Assembly (NCBI GenBank): GCA_045130235.1
Contig: JBGUPJ010000021.1
Span: forward strand, 62,001 to 126,000
Length of the DNA stretch: 64,000 bases
From: UBA1756 sp045130235
GTDB lineage: Bacteria > Bacteroidota > Bacteroidia > Bacteroidales > WCHB1-69
Reading direction: 5' to 3'
Below, one piece after another: positions 33,069 through 42,890 of the stretch. The position numbers and the translations under genes are program-made. The notes under the pieces were generated by a model, which searched no databases, was not told where the DNA came from, and saw only the letters and a list, made by a program, of their open reading frames with translations. How positions within the stretch are numbered: the first letter of the stretch is position 1; every line of letters starts with the position of its first letter.

Positions 33069-36000
33069 ATGACGAAACAGTACAAGTGGACGAACATCAT
33101 TTTGGGATTGCTTGTGGGCATTCTCGCTTGTATGGTGTACATCATGACGGCAGAGCCTACTGCCTCGTGGTGGGATTGCGGCGAGTATATTGCTACCGAC
33201 TACAAATTATTGGTGGGACATCCGCCTGGAGCACCCACTTTCCAGCTCTTTGGCCGTGTGGCCAGCCTGTTTGCTGGCGGTGACGTTACGCGCGTCGCCT
33301 TCTGTATCAACTGTCTGTCGGCCATTTGTAGTGGTCTCACCATCATGTTCCTGTTCTGGACCATCACCATGCTGGGCCGCAAACTGGTGGCCAAGAGTGG
33401 CGAGATGACCACGGGTCGCATGATTGCTGTGTTTGGCTCCGCTCTCGTGGGCAGTCTGGCCTACACCTTCACCGACACCTTCTGGTTCTCGGCTGTGGAG
33501 GGCGAGGTCTATGCCATGTCCTCCTTCTTCACCGCTCTGGTGTTCTGGTGCATCCTGAAGTGGGACTTCGAGTACGACAACCCCAAGCCGGGTGCCAATC
33601 CGCACCGGTGGATTGTATTAATTGCCTATCTGATAGGTCTTTCCATCGGAGTACACTTGTTGAACTTGTTGACCATACCGGCTGTTGTGCTGATTGTTTA
33701 TTTCAAGCTCTGCAAAAAAACAGACATTTGGGGCGTTTTGCTCACTATTGACATTGTTGCAGCAATTGCGGCTCTGTTTTTCCCAATGGCCGCTATGTTC
33801 GCCATCTGGTTGCTGGTGTGTGTGCCGCTGACCTATTTCTGTGTGAAGAATAAGGCTTTCGAGTCAATGGCCAATTGGGGCGTTCTGTTCTCATTGGTGG
33901 GATCGTTCATTTTGCTCGGGTTGGTGCTCTATTTTATTATTCCCAATGTGGTGAATTTCGCCGGTATTTTTGAAAGAATAGCGGTTAACAGTTTTAAACT
34001 GCCCTTTAATTCAGGTACCATCATCTTCTTCATTATCCTTGCCGGCATTGTGGCAGGTGGTCTTTTCTTGGGTTATAAATACAAGTCTAACATAACTTTA
34101 GCTGCTTTCTATAGCTTCTTCTTCCTCTTGGTGGGTTACTCCACTTTCTTTGTCCTTGTGATTCGCTCCAATGCCAATCCGACCATCGATGAGAACAACC
34201 CTGAGGATGCGGTAGCTTTGCTGGCTTATCTGAACCGCGAACAGTACGGTGATACTCCGGTGCTTTTCGGCCGCACTTACAATGCAAGGGTGAAAAATAG
34301 CAAGCCGGATGGTAAGGTGTATGTCCGTGATACTGCCTCTGGGAAATATATTGTCACGCAAAACAAATACAAGCAGATCTACGACCAGGTCGTGTTCATG
34401 CCTCGTATGTATGATTCCGATGAAGAGCACAGGAAGAATTACGCAAGTTGGGTGGCAGGCGATGATGAGAGATTGAAAAATAAGATGTTAGATAAGGTAA
34501 AGAGGCCTATTCCGACCTACAGTCAGAATATCACCTTTATGCATAGATACCAGTTTAACTATATGTATTTTAGGTATTTTATGTGGAACTTTGCTGGTCG
34601 GCAGAACGATATTCAAGGAATGGGGGATGATGTTGATGGCAACTGGATAAGTGGCATTCCTTTCCTTGACAATGCTCGATTGGGCGACCAGCCCAAAGAT
34701 GTGGCTGCACTGAACAACAAAGGCACCAACAAGTATTATATGCTGCCATTGTTGCTCGGTCTTATCGGATTGATATTCTACTCGATACGTGACCTCAAGA
34801 ACTCCTTTGTGGTGCTGATGCTATTCTTGATGACGGGTCTGGCCATCGCTTTCTACTTGAACATGTATGCCTATCAGCCGCGAGAGCGAGACTATGCCTT
34901 TGCGGCCTCGTTCTATGCGTTTTGTATTTGGATAGGCTTTGGTGTTTATGCCATCTACTCTTTCTTTGAGAAGATGAAGAGCAAGGTGGTGCAGATTGTG
35001 GCTCCGTCGGTCACCACGCTGGTGTGCCTGTTGCTGGTGCCGGGTGTGCTGGCCAAGGAGAACTGGGACGATCATGACCGTTCGAACCGCTACACGGCGT
35101 TGGCGGCTGCCAAGGCTTATCTTGACTCGTGTGCGCCGAATGCGATTCTGTTCACGATGGGCGACAACGACACCTTCCCCATCTGGTACGCTCAGGAGGT
35201 GGAGGGATACCGCACCGATGTGCGCAACTGTAACCTGTCGCTGCTTTCCGCCGGCTGGTATGTGGATCAGATGAAGCGCAAAGCCTACGAGTCGGATCCG
35301 CTGCCCATCGACTTCACATGGCGGCAGTACCGCGACGGCACCCGTGACATAGTAGTTGTTGAAAATGATGCCTCCAATCCTATGGCACTGAAGGATTTCA
35401 TGAAGGTGGTGAAAAATGCCGACAATGAGTCGCAGTTGGATCTGAGAAACCAGTCGGGTAACTCCTTCTATATTGATGTGGACCGCCGTAAGGTCATTGA
35501 TAACGGTACGGTTACCGGTCCCGACACCGCCAACATTGTTGACCGTATAGTATTCACCTTCCCCGCTAAATCCAACGGTATGGCGTTTATGTCGCGTAGC
35601 GACCTGATGGTGTTGGAGATGATTGCCACCAGCGACTGGGATCGTCCGCTCTATTTCGCATCTTCCACCCTTGGAAGTTTCGGCATTGATGACTATTTGC
35701 AGAATGAGGGCTTCGCCTATCGTTTGGTGCCGGTGAAAAAGCGTTGTACTTCCAACTCCGACATCCTTTACGAAAATGTCATGCACAAGTTCGATGACCA
35801 CACTCGTCCCGATGCCATCAAGAACCCGGATGCTGTGAAGGATCATCAGCCGTACCAGTACGCTTGGGGTGGTATCAACGACCCGAGAGTGTATAATTCA
35901 GAGGATAATGTCCGTTTGGCTCTCTCTATTATCACGATGCACACCCGCGTGGCTAAGGATCTGGTTAATGAGTACAACTCATACATCGCCGCATACGAGA

Positions 36001-36962
36001 GACAAGATAAGGCCGATGAGGCTGCCAAGGTTGCTGAGTCGAACCTCTACAAGCTACAGCGTGCGAAGGAGGTACTTGACCATCTGCAGATGGTGCTGCC
36101 CGACGACATCATGCCGTACCTGAATCAGCGTTATCAGCAATATACGCTCTATTTCTTGGATGCTGCCAATACCTATCAGGAAATTAGCGATGCCTACGAA
36201 ACTGCTTCTGAGAAGTACCCCTCTATCAAGGGTGAGTTTGATGGAAAGCAGGCGGTGGAAGCTGGACAGAAGGTGCGCTCCATCATTTTGAAACATGCGT
36301 CGGAAATCCTCAATTTTATTGAAAACAGTAAGAATCGCACGAGGGTCATTAAGGCACGTGAAGAGATTATAGAACTGATTTACAAGCTTGTGCTGCCCGA
36401 ATTGGTGGAGGCCAATCCTGCCGAGCTGTCGAAACTCAATGTGACTTCCACTTGTGGTGGCTATTTCATGGAGACGAAACAGAAAATCACGGAATTGGAT
36501 AGCTACACTCAAGAGATTGGTCAAAGAATTGATCGTTTTAAGAACATGAATTTCCAGACGGCTTTGGCCGACGGTGTGCCGGTATGGGTCGGATTGCCTG
36601 CTGGTGGAGAGGGAATTGCTGCCAATTTCGCCACCATTCGCGATGAGATCGAAAAACTGCACGACTTCATGAGCAAGCCGGGTAGCCTTTATGCCTCGTC
36701 ACTTTACACAGAGACTTGTATGTTGAAAGTCTTGTCGAAGACTTCCTATCCTAAGGCACAAGAGGCCGCACAACTCTGTGAGCGCTTTGAGAAGATGCGT
36801 CAGCAGATAGATGAGTACTGGGAGCTGGTGCGTCGGGTGTCGGTGACGAAGAGTGCGCAGAATCCGGTTGCGCAGACCCCGTCCGCACAACCCACTCCGG
36901 TGCCGGTATCCCCGAATCTTGCTGCGCCCAGTTTCGCCCCTTCTAATTCAGTCAACTTTTAA
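33069..36962 (+). CDS. DUF2723 polytopic membrane protein (TMEM260-like)
   Basis: A 1297-residue protein. The N-terminal half contains roughly a dozen hydrophobic helices (residues about 8-690). The family signature near residue 30-55 (PTASWWDCGEYI, then GHPPGAP) has the acidic residue and the histidine that resemble the catalytic region of GT-C glycosyltransferases; human TMEM260 of the same family is an O-mannosyltransferase (established knowledge). After residue about 690 comes a soluble region with MGDNDTFPIWY and, at about 960-1260, long helical/coiled-coil segments. A Pro/Ala/Gln-rich tail ends the protein. It is probably the enzyme for protein O-glycosylation in the periplasm, but this is inferred. 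The OmpH-like gene follows after 17 bases. Confidence 0.82.
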   Translation: MTKQYKWTNIILGLLVGILACMVYIMTAEPTASWWDCGEYIATDYKLLVGHPPGAPTFQLFGRVASLFAGGDVTRVAFCINCLSAICSGLTIMFLFWTITMLGRKLVAKSGEMTTGRMIAVFGSALVGSLAYTFTDTFWFSAVEGEVYAMSSFFTALVFWCILKWDFEYDNPKPGANPHRWIVLIAYLIGLSIGVHLLNLLTIPAVVLIVYFKLCKKTDIWGVLLTIDIVAAIAALFFPMAAMFAIWLLVCVPLTYFCVKNKAFESMANWGVLFSLVGSFILLGLVLYFIIPNVVNFAGIFERIAVNSFKLPFNSGTIIFFIILAGIVAGGLFLGYKYKSNITLAAFYSFFFLLVGYSTFFVLVIRSNANPTIDENNPEDAVALLAYLNREQYGDTPVLFGRTYNARVKNSKPDGKVYVRDTASGKYIVTQNKYKQIYDQVVFMPRMYDSDEEHRKNYASWVAGDDERLKNKMLDKVKRPIPTYSQNITFMHRYQFNYMYFRYFMWNFAGRQNDIQGMGDDVDGNWISGIPFLDNARLGDQPKDVAALNNKGTNKYYMLPLLLGLIGLIFYSIRDLKNSFVVLMLFLMTGLAIAFYLNMYAYQPRERDYAFAASFYAFCIWIGFGVYAIYSFFEKMKSKVVQIVAPSVTTLVCLLLVPGVLAKENWDDHDRSNRYTALAAAKAYLDSCAPNAILFTMGDNDTFPIWYAQEVEGYRTDVRNCNLSLLSAGWYVDQMKRKAYESDPLPIDFTWRQYRDGTRDIVVVENDASNPMALKDFMKVVKNADNESQLDLRNQSGNSFYIDVDRRKVIDNGTVTGPDTANIVDRIVFTFPAKSNGMAFMSRSDLMVLEMIATSDWDRPLYFASSTLGSFGIDDYLQNEGFAYRLVPVKKRCTSNSDILYENVMHKFDDHTRPDAIKNPDAVKDHQPYQYAWGGINDPRVYNSEDNVRLALSIITMHTRVAKDLVNEYNSYIAAYERQDKADEAAKVAESNLYKLQRAKEVLDHLQMVLPDDIMPYLNQRYQQYTLYFLDAANTYQEISDAYETASEKYPSIKGEFDGKQAVEAGQKVRSIILKHASEILNFIENSKNRTRVIKAREEIIELIYKLVLPELVEANPAELSKLNVTSTCGGYFMETKQKITELDSYTQEIGQRIDRFKNMNFQTALADGVPVWVGLPAGGEGIAANFATIRDEIEKLHDFMSKPGSLYASSLYTETCMLKVLSKTSYPKAQEAAQLCERFEKMRQQIDEYWELVRRVSVTKSAQNPVAQTPSAQPTPVPVSPNLAAPSFAPSNSVNF

Positions 36963-36979
36963 AATCAAATATTAAAAAT

Positions 36980-37720
36980 ATGGAAGAAAATAAAGAAAAT
37001 ATCATGGCAGAGGTACCCCGCACCGAATTTATTGCGGATGCGCCGAAAGAAGAAAAGAAGAGCTGCTCCTCAACGAAGGGCGGGTGCAACATGATGCACT
37101 GGATCGTGGAAGGCGTACTTTTGATCGCCGTCATCGTGCTCTTCATCCTGCACTTTGCGGGAAACAAAGGTGAAGAATCAGACAATGGTGCAGCTGCTCC
37201 TGTGAAGGTGGCTACCCAACCTGGCAATGGCAATGTGCTGTATGTAAACTTGGACACCATCTACGAATGCGACCTTTTTAAGGAAAAACAGGACGTGTTG
37301 GATCAGGAGTCGCAGAAACTGGAGCAGACCTTCACTCAGCGTCAGCAAAAGCTGGAGGCAGACTACACGCAGTTTCAGAAAAATATGAATGCAGGGGTGC
37401 TCAACGAAACCCAGATGCAATATACTTATCAACAGCTTGAGACAGAGAATAATAAAATCCGTGAGGATTATCAGGTTGCGATGGAGTCATTGGCACAGAA
37501 ACAGGCCGACCTCACCAACGAAATGTTGGACGCTCTGCGCGACGCTGCCAAACTCATCAATGCCTCTGTTGAAGGCGATCCGGCCTCATACGTCATTACT
37601 TATTCTTCCGTCAACCCCACTGTGATCGTAGTGGACCCCAGCCGTGACATCACCGCCGCGGTGGTGGCTGAGCTGAACAAGAAATGCACCAAGAAATCTG
37701 ACAAAAATTCCAAGAAATAA
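36980..37720 (+). CDS. Membrane-anchored OmpH/Skp-like protein
   Basis: A 246-residue protein with an unusual layout for the family: a 35-residue cytoplasmic lead with a cysteine pair (CSSTKGGC), one transmembrane helix (about 41-60), a short linker and then an OmpH/Skp-like region (about 83-205) of long helices rich in Gln, Glu and Lys. The family start VLYVNLDTIYE is clear. A beta-strand cap and Lys-rich tail complete it. Skp-type proteins chaperone outer-membrane proteins in the periplasm. Here the chaperone would be tethered to the inner membrane. The TAA stop overlaps the ATG of the next gene. Confidence 0.75.
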   Translation: MEENKENIMAEVPRTEFIADAPKEEKKSCSSTKGGCNMMHWIVEGVLLIAVIVLFILHFAGNKGEESDNGAAAPVKVATQPGNGNVLYVNLDTIYECDLFKEKQDVLDQESQKLEQTFTQRQQKLEADYTQFQKNMNAGVLNETQMQYTYQQLETENNKIREDYQVAMESLAQKQADLTNEMLDALRDAAKLINASVEGDPASYVITYSSVNPTVIVVDPSRDITAAVVAELNKKCTKKSDKNSKK

Positions 37721-38322
37721 TGAAAAAAGTTCTGGTTGTATGTTTGGCGGCCCTTTTCTGCCTGTCGGCCTGTAACAACTCCAACAAAAAGGAGAAGAAA
37801 AAGGAGATGGGGGAGAAGACCACTGTTTTCTTGAAAGGGGATCCTTTTCAGAATGCCCCCCGTCTGGTGGAGGTGTTGCCCGATAGTCTGAAAGGCAATT
37901 CTCCCGTCAACGTGGATAGTACAGCCTTGATTTTGGAACTGGATGACAACGGACAACCGACAGGTCAGGGCAAATTCTTGGTGTCGTATAGTCAGGGAAA
38001 GGTTTATACGGTTGAAAATCTGAAAGAAGGAAGACGCGACAGCGTGTGTACCTCCTATTATCCCAATGGTCAGCTTTGGTCAGAGGAGCATTATCGTAAC
38101 GGCATACAGGTCGGGGAAGAAAAAGCCTATCAGGAGAATGGCTACCCCTATTATATCGGCCATTATGATAATTTCGGGAATTGTTGCGGTACATGGAAGT
38201 TTTACAACAACAAGGGAGAATTGGACAAGTCGGTCAATGTTACGGCCCAAACTATCCAGTGTGGTCATTGTAAAAAATGTTTAACTCTGTTACGTCAAAA
38301 AAAGACTGCTAAAAGAAGATAG
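37720..38322 (+). CDS. Lipoprotein with MORN-type repeats
   Basis: A 200-residue lipoprotein (lipobox LSAC, Cys18, followed by NNSNKKEKKK). From about residue 105 on it has MORN-like repeats, SYYPNGQLWSEEHYRNG and similar, of the type found in YwqK-like proteins, with a cysteine pair in the last repeat (FGNCCGTWKFYNNKGELD). It ends in a CxxC motif (GHCKKC) and a basic tail. Its ATG overlaps the stop of the OmpH-like gene by one base, so the two are translationally coupled. Molecular role unknown. Confidence 0.7.
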   Translation: MKKVLVVCLAALFCLSACNNSNKKEKKKEMGEKTTVFLKGDPFQNAPRLVEVLPDSLKGNSPVNVDSTALILELDDNGQPTGQGKFLVSYSQGKVYTVENLKEGRRDSVCTSYYPNGQLWSEEHYRNGIQVGEEKAYQENGYPYYIGHYDNFGNCCGTWKFYNNKGELDKSVNVTAQTIQCGHCKKCLTLLRQKKTAKRR

Positions 38323-38375
38323 AGGTTCTGTATTGATTATAAAATAATTAGTATTAACTTATAAATAAAAGAATT

Positions 38376-39752
38376 ATGGAAATTCCATTTGCAGAAGCGT
38401 GGAAAATCAAGATGGTTGAACCCATCCGCAAATCCACCCGCGAAGAACGCGAAAAATGGCTGGAAGAAGCCCACAACAACATCTTCATGTTGAAATCAGA
38501 CTATGTTTATATTGACCTGCTCACCGACTCCGGCACTGGTGCTATGAGCGACCGCCAGTGGAGTGCGATGATGATGGGCGATGAGAGCTATGGCGGTGCC
38601 CGCTCCTTCTATCACATGAAGGACACCATCACCGAGCTTACCGGCTTCCCCTTCGTCATCCCGACACACCAGGGCCGCGCCGCCGAGAACGTGCTGTTCA
38701 GCTATCTGGTGAAGCCCGGTATGATTGTCCCGGGTAATGCCCACTTCGACACCACCAAGGGCCACATCGAAAGCCGTAAGGCATTTGCTATCGACGTGAC
38801 CTGCGACGAGGCAAAAGATACCCAGCTCGAAGTGCCCTTCAAAGGTAATGTCGGTCTGGAGAAATTGGAGAAGGTTTTGAAAGAAAACAAGGGTAATGTG
38901 CCTTTCATGGTACTTACGGTTACTAACAATACTGTTGGTGGACAGCCGGTCAGCATGCAGAACATCCGTGAGACCTGCGAACTCTGCCACAAATACGGCG
39001 TGCCCGTCAACATCGATTCCGCCCGTTTCGTGGAGAACGCCTATTTCATCAAAACTCGTGAGAAAGGCTATGAGAACAAGACCATCCGCGAGATCGTGAA
39101 AGAGATGTTCAGCTATGCCGACAGCATGACCATGAGCGCCAAGAAGGACGGACTCGTGAACATGGGCGGTTTCATCGCCACCAAGAAAGAGGACTGGTAC
39201 GAAGGTGCCAAGTTGTTCTGCATCCCCTTCGAGGGCTTCTTGACTTACGGCGGTATGAACGGCCGCGACATGGACGCTTTGGCAGTGGGTTTGAAAGAGA
39301 ACTGCGACTTCGACATGGTGGAGACCCGCGTCAAGCAGGTGCAGTACCTCGCCGACAAACTCGATGAGTACGGCATTCCTTACCAGCGTCCCGCAGGCGG
39401 TCACGCCATCTTCGTGGATGCTGACAAGGTTTTGACCAACATCCCGAAAGAGGAGTTCCCGGCACAGACCCTTACCTGCGAGCTTTATCTCGAAGCCGGT
39501 ATCCGCGCTTGCGAGATCGGCTACGTGCTCGCCGACCGCGACCCCGTAACCCGCGAGAACCGTTTCGGCGGCCTCGACTTCGTGCGCCTCTGCATCCCGC
39601 GCCGCGTTTACACCAACAACCACATGGATGTGATCGCCGCCGCCCTCAAGAATGTGTACGACCGCCGCGACACCATCAAACGCGGTCTCGAAATCACTTG
39701 GGAAGCCGAACTGATGCGCCACTTCACCTGCCAGTTCAAGAGACTCAAATAA
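38376..39752 (+). CDS. tnaA: Tryptophanase (beta-eliminating lyase)
   Basis: A 458-residue PLP enzyme splitting L-tryptophan to indole, pyruvate and ammonia. PLP lysine is in MSAKKD (Lys257), with LTDSGTGAMSD (49-59) and PTHQGRAAE (96-104) shaping the cofactor site. Tryptophanase and tyrosine phenol-lyase are close relatives. The stretch HFDTTKGH (123-130), with Asp125, matches the tryptophanase pattern, whereas phenol-lyases have Thr there. The N-terminus MEIPFAEAWKIKMVEPI resembles that of the indole-producing Porphyromonas gingivalis enzyme. No tnaC-like leader peptide is seen in the 53-base gap before it. The DUF3109 gene begins 5 bases after the stop. Confidence 0.88.
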   Translation: MEIPFAEAWKIKMVEPIRKSTREEREKWLEEAHNNIFMLKSDYVYIDLLTDSGTGAMSDRQWSAMMMGDESYGGARSFYHMKDTITELTGFPFVIPTHQGRAAENVLFSYLVKPGMIVPGNAHFDTTKGHIESRKAFAIDVTCDEAKDTQLEVPFKGNVGLEKLEKVLKENKGNVPFMVLTVTNNTVGGQPVSMQNIRETCELCHKYGVPVNIDSARFVENAYFIKTREKGYENKTIREIVKEMFSYADSMTMSAKKDGLVNMGGFIATKKEDWYEGAKLFCIPFEGFLTYGGMNGRDMDALAVGLKENCDFDMVETRVKQVQYLADKLDEYGIPYQRPAGGHAIFVDADKVLTNIPKEEFPAQTLTCELYLEAGIRACEIGYVLADRDPVTRENRFGGLDFVRLCIPRRVYTNNHMDVIAAALKNVYDRRDTIKRGLEITWEAELMRHFTCQFKRLK

Positions 39753-39757
39753 TTGAT

Positions 39758-40321
39758 ATGCTGATCGTAGGAAATGTTATCGTTTCCGATGAACTGATTC
39801 GGAATTGTTTCTGCTGCGACCTGGCGGCCTGCCAAGGCGAGTGTTGCATCGAAGGCGATGCCGGCGCTCCTATTGCTCCGGAAGAGGTTGCGGATTTGGA
39901 GGACAATTTTCCGATTTTCAAAAAATATATGACAGAAGAAGGTGTCCGTCTGGTGGAAACAGACGGCACCTTTGACTATGATATGGAGGGCGAGTTTGTG
40001 ACGCCCCTCCTGTCGGATGATGCCTGTGCGTATGTGTATTACGAGGACGGCATCGCCAAATGTGCCATCGAAAAAGCATACCTCAACCATGAGATTGATT
40101 TCCAGAAACCCATCTCATGCCATCTTTATCCCATCAGAATAAAAAAACTCCCTGACTACGACGCGTTGAATTACCATCGCTGGTTCGTGTGCGAGAGCGC
40201 TTGCGAGCTGGGCGAAAAAAAACATATGCCGGTTTACCAGTTCCTGAAAGGCCCCCTTGTGCGCAAGTATGGCGAGGAATGGTACCATGAGTTGGAGAAG
40301 GCAGTGGCTTCTGAAACCTGA
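39758..40321 (+). CDS. DUF3109 cysteine-rich protein
   Basis: A 187-residue cytoplasmic protein of a family conserved in Bacteroidota. I start it at the ATG at 39758, 5 bases past the tnaA stop, because the in-frame extension to 39509 lies wholly inside tnaA. Cysteines cluster near the N-terminus (FCCDLAACQGECC, about 18-30) and again at about 86, 93, 110, 135 and 139, suggesting a zinc or iron-sulfur site as in the related YkgJ family. The function is unknown. It is translated with tnaA and followed by the PBP1A gene after 46 bases. Confidence 0.8.
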   Translation: MLIVGNVIVSDELIRNCFCCDLAACQGECCIEGDAGAPIAPEEVADLEDNFPIFKKYMTEEGVRLVETDGTFDYDMEGEFVTPLLSDDACAYVYYEDGIAKCAIEKAYLNHEIDFQKPISCHLYPIRIKKLPDYDALNYHRWFVCESACELGEKKHMPVYQFLKGPLVRKYGEEWYHELEKAVASET

Positions 40322-40367
40322 ACCTGCGACCTCCATCAACCAATTAAGAACCTTTAATGTCAATATC

Positions 40368-42755
40368 ATGTATAGCAGCAAAGATAACGACAATCCGAAG
40401 CGCAAAGCCAACAAGGCGAAGACAAAAAAAACGTCTGGAAGCAAAGGGAAACTCACCAAAAAGGGAATTATCATTTTTTGGTCTGTCTATCTCTTTTTAG
40501 TGATTGGATTTGGTGGAGGATTGGCGCTCACTTTCTATATTTTATCGAAAAACATTCCTTCACTGGAGCAACTTCAGAAAGATATTGCCGATAACCAGCA
40601 GGCCACCATCGTTTATGATGCGAGCGGGGCGGAGATGGGGCGTTACTTTGTGGAGAACCGTTCCAACTGTCGTTATGCGGACCTCTCTCCGAACATTGTT
40701 CATGCGCTTATAGCCACTGAGGATGCCCGTTTCTACGACCATTCCGGCATTGATTTCAGGGCTTTGGGGCGCGTGGCGGCAGGTCTTCTGTTTCATAGCG
40801 ATAACGGCGGTGGCAGTACCATCACACAGCAATTGGCCAAGAACCTCTATCCCAGAAAGAAAGGGGTGAGCTTGGTGAAGTCGAAGTTGCAGGAGTGGAT
40901 TGTGGCCACCATGCTGGAACGGGAATATTCGAAGGATGAGATCCTCACCATGTACCTCAACACGGTGGACTTCTCACACCAGGCGATGGGCATTGAGACG
41001 GCGGCGCACCGGTATTTCAACACCACTCCGAAAGAACTTACCGTAGAGCAGTCGGCTCTGTTGGTGGGAATGTTGAAAGCACCGGGCAGCTACAATCCCC
41101 GCGCCAATCCCGACAAGGCCAAAGGACGCCGCAATGTGGTCATCAGCCAGATGGAGAAATATGGGTTTATCTCGGAAGCGGATTGCAAAAAGTATCAGCA
41201 AAAACCTCTGGTACTGCATTTTATGCAGGAAGACCACACTACCGGACAGGCCACTTATTTCCGCGAGTATGTGCGAACCTACTTGCAGGACTTTTTCAAC
41301 GATCCGGCGCACTTCAAACCCAACGGTACACCTTATAATATATATACTGATGGTTTGAAAATCTATACTACGATAGACTCCACCATGCAGGCGTACGCCG
41401 AACGTGCTGTATATGAGCATTTTTATGTGTATGATGACGTGCATAAGGTATCAGGATTGCAGGCGCGTTTTAACAAGGAGCAGCAGTCGAATCCCAACCA
41501 TCCTTTCTATAAACTTTCAGCAGAACAAACGCAGAGAATTCTGAATACAGCGAAATATTGTTCGGATCGATATCGTACTGCGGTGGCTGCTCACAAGACC
41601 GATGCGGAGATTGAGAAGGAGTTCAACACCAAGGTGAAGATGTTGCTGCCCTGTCAGGATGGTTCGGGTGCCCGCCAAGAGGTGACGATGACCCCGTACG
41701 ATTCCATCCGCTATATGAAGTCGTTCTTGCAGTGCGGATTCATGGCGATGGAGACCAACACGGGCCGTATCAAGGCGTACGTGGGAGGAGTGAACTACGA
41801 GGTGTCGCAGTTCGACCATGTGATGTTGTCGCAGCGGCAGGTGGGTTCTACTTTCAAACCTTACGTTTATGCAACGGCCATGGAGAATAGCAATGGTGAG
41901 CTCACCCCGTGCAGCTATGTGCCCAACGAGGTGGTGAGAGTTCCCCGTCCTGGCGGAGTTGTGTGGACGGTGGGTCGCCAGTACACCGGCGCCAGCTCCT
42001 TGACTTTAAAGGAGGCGCTCGCCCGCTCGTTGAACAATGTGTCGGCCCGTCTGATTACCACCCCCGAATATGGCGGCCCCGCCGCAGTAGTGGATCTGGT
42101 CAAAAAAATGGGCATCAAGTCCAAGATTGACACAGTACCTGCCATCTGTCTCGGCGCCGTTGACCTCACCCTTTGCGAACAGGTGGGCGCTATCAACTGT
42201 TTCCCCAACCAGGGCGTGTATGTGGAACCCTATTTCATCGCCAAGATTTGCGACCGCGACGGCAACGTGATTTATGAGGCCCATCCCGAGAAACATGACG
42301 CGATGAGCCAGCTGTTGGCCTTCCAGACCGCCAGCATGATGCGTGGCGTTGTGGAGCATGGTACAGGTGCCCGTCTGAAATCCTCCGCTTGGTACAATCT
42401 TAACTTCCCTGTTGCGGGAAAGACCGGTACCACGAATAACCATTCTGATGCGTGGTTTGTGGGTTATACCCCCATGCTCACTGTTGGCGTGTGGGTGGGG
42501 TGCGACGACCGAAGCGCGCATTTCCGCTCCATGGATAACGGACAGGGCGGACGTGCCGCCATGCCCATCTTCGGTAAATTTATGAAATATTGCTATAGCG
42601 ACCCGAATCTTCCTTATTATGAGGTGGTTCAACGTCACGATGACAGTGACCCGCGCTATACTTTCGCCCCGCCGGATGGCTATTCTGCCAGCGAGTATGG
42701 CTGTCAACCCGACGCAGCTGCCAATACAGATAATTCCGGTGGATTGGAGTTCTGA
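40368..42755 (+). CDS. Class A penicillin-binding protein (PBP1A-like)
   Basis: A 795-residue bifunctional peptidoglycan synthase. I start it at 40368 (MYSSKDND), because the longer frame from 40257 overlaps the DUF3109 gene. After a basic cytoplasmic tail, one transmembrane helix (about 37-60) anchors it. The glycosyltransferase (GT51) domain shows EDARFYDHSGID and GGSTITQQLAKNL. The transpeptidase domain shows the active serine in GSTFKP, the SLNN box and the KTGTT box. The extreme C-terminus is Gly/Asp/Asn-rich with two extra cysteines. It polymerises glycan strands and cross-links them at the outer face of the inner membrane. It may share a transcript with tnaA and DUF3109. Confidence 0.93.
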   Translation: MYSSKDNDNPKRKANKAKTKKTSGSKGKLTKKGIIIFWSVYLFLVIGFGGGLALTFYILSKNIPSLEQLQKDIADNQQATIVYDASGAEMGRYFVENRSNCRYADLSPNIVHALIATEDARFYDHSGIDFRALGRVAAGLLFHSDNGGGSTITQQLAKNLYPRKKGVSLVKSKLQEWIVATMLEREYSKDEILTMYLNTVDFSHQAMGIETAAHRYFNTTPKELTVEQSALLVGMLKAPGSYNPRANPDKAKGRRNVVISQMEKYGFISEADCKKYQQKPLVLHFMQEDHTTGQATYFREYVRTYLQDFFNDPAHFKPNGTPYNIYTDGLKIYTTIDSTMQAYAERAVYEHFYVYDDVHKVSGLQARFNKEQQSNPNHPFYKLSAEQTQRILNTAKYCSDRYRTAVAAHKTDAEIEKEFNTKVKMLLPCQDGSGARQEVTMTPYDSIRYMKSFLQCGFMAMETNTGRIKAYVGGVNYEVSQFDHVMLSQRQVGSTFKPYVYATAMENSNGELTPCSYVPNEVVRVPRPGGVVWTVGRQYTGASSLTLKEALARSLNNVSARLITTPEYGGPAAVVDLVKKMGIKSKIDTVPAICLGAVDLTLCEQVGAINCFPNQGVYVEPYFIAKICDRDGNVIYEAHPEKHDAMSQLLAFQTASMMRGVVEHGTGARLKSSAWYNLNFPVAGKTGTTNNHSDAWFVGYTPMLTVGVWVGCDDRSAHFRSMDNGQGGRAAMPIFGKFMKYCYSDPNLPYYEVVQRHDDSDPRYTFAPPDGYSASEYGCQPDAAANTDNSGGLEF

Positions 42756-42845
42756 TTAACATCTATTAAGAAAATTATTGTATTGATTATCAGTATAATG
42801 CTTATTTAATTTAAAAAAATTCATTGCTATTATAAGTAATAGTTG

Positions 42846-42853
42846 TAATTTTG
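42846..42853 (+). promoter_or_regulatory. Promoter of the TonB-dependent receptor gene
   Basis: TAATTTTG with TTGC at 42824-42827, about 19 bases upstream. The coding ATG is 38 bases downstream. Confidence 0.7.
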
Positions 42854-42890
42854 CAGCCTGTTATTTTAGTATGGATATAAATTAGTGTAT

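Noticed and set aside
38496..39722. Long open frame antisense to tnaA
   Set aside because: Shadow of the tryptophanase gene; there is no ribosome-binding site or family resemblance.
38376..39752. Considered as tyrosine phenol-lyase
   Set aside because: The residue pattern HFDTTKGH with Asp125 follows the tryptophanase pattern instead of the Thr of phenol-lyases. Certainty is not absolute.
42885..42890. GTG start for the TonB receptor two codons upstream
   Set aside because: The ATG at 42891 gives a normal signal peptide; the GTG adds only two residues and no better spacing.
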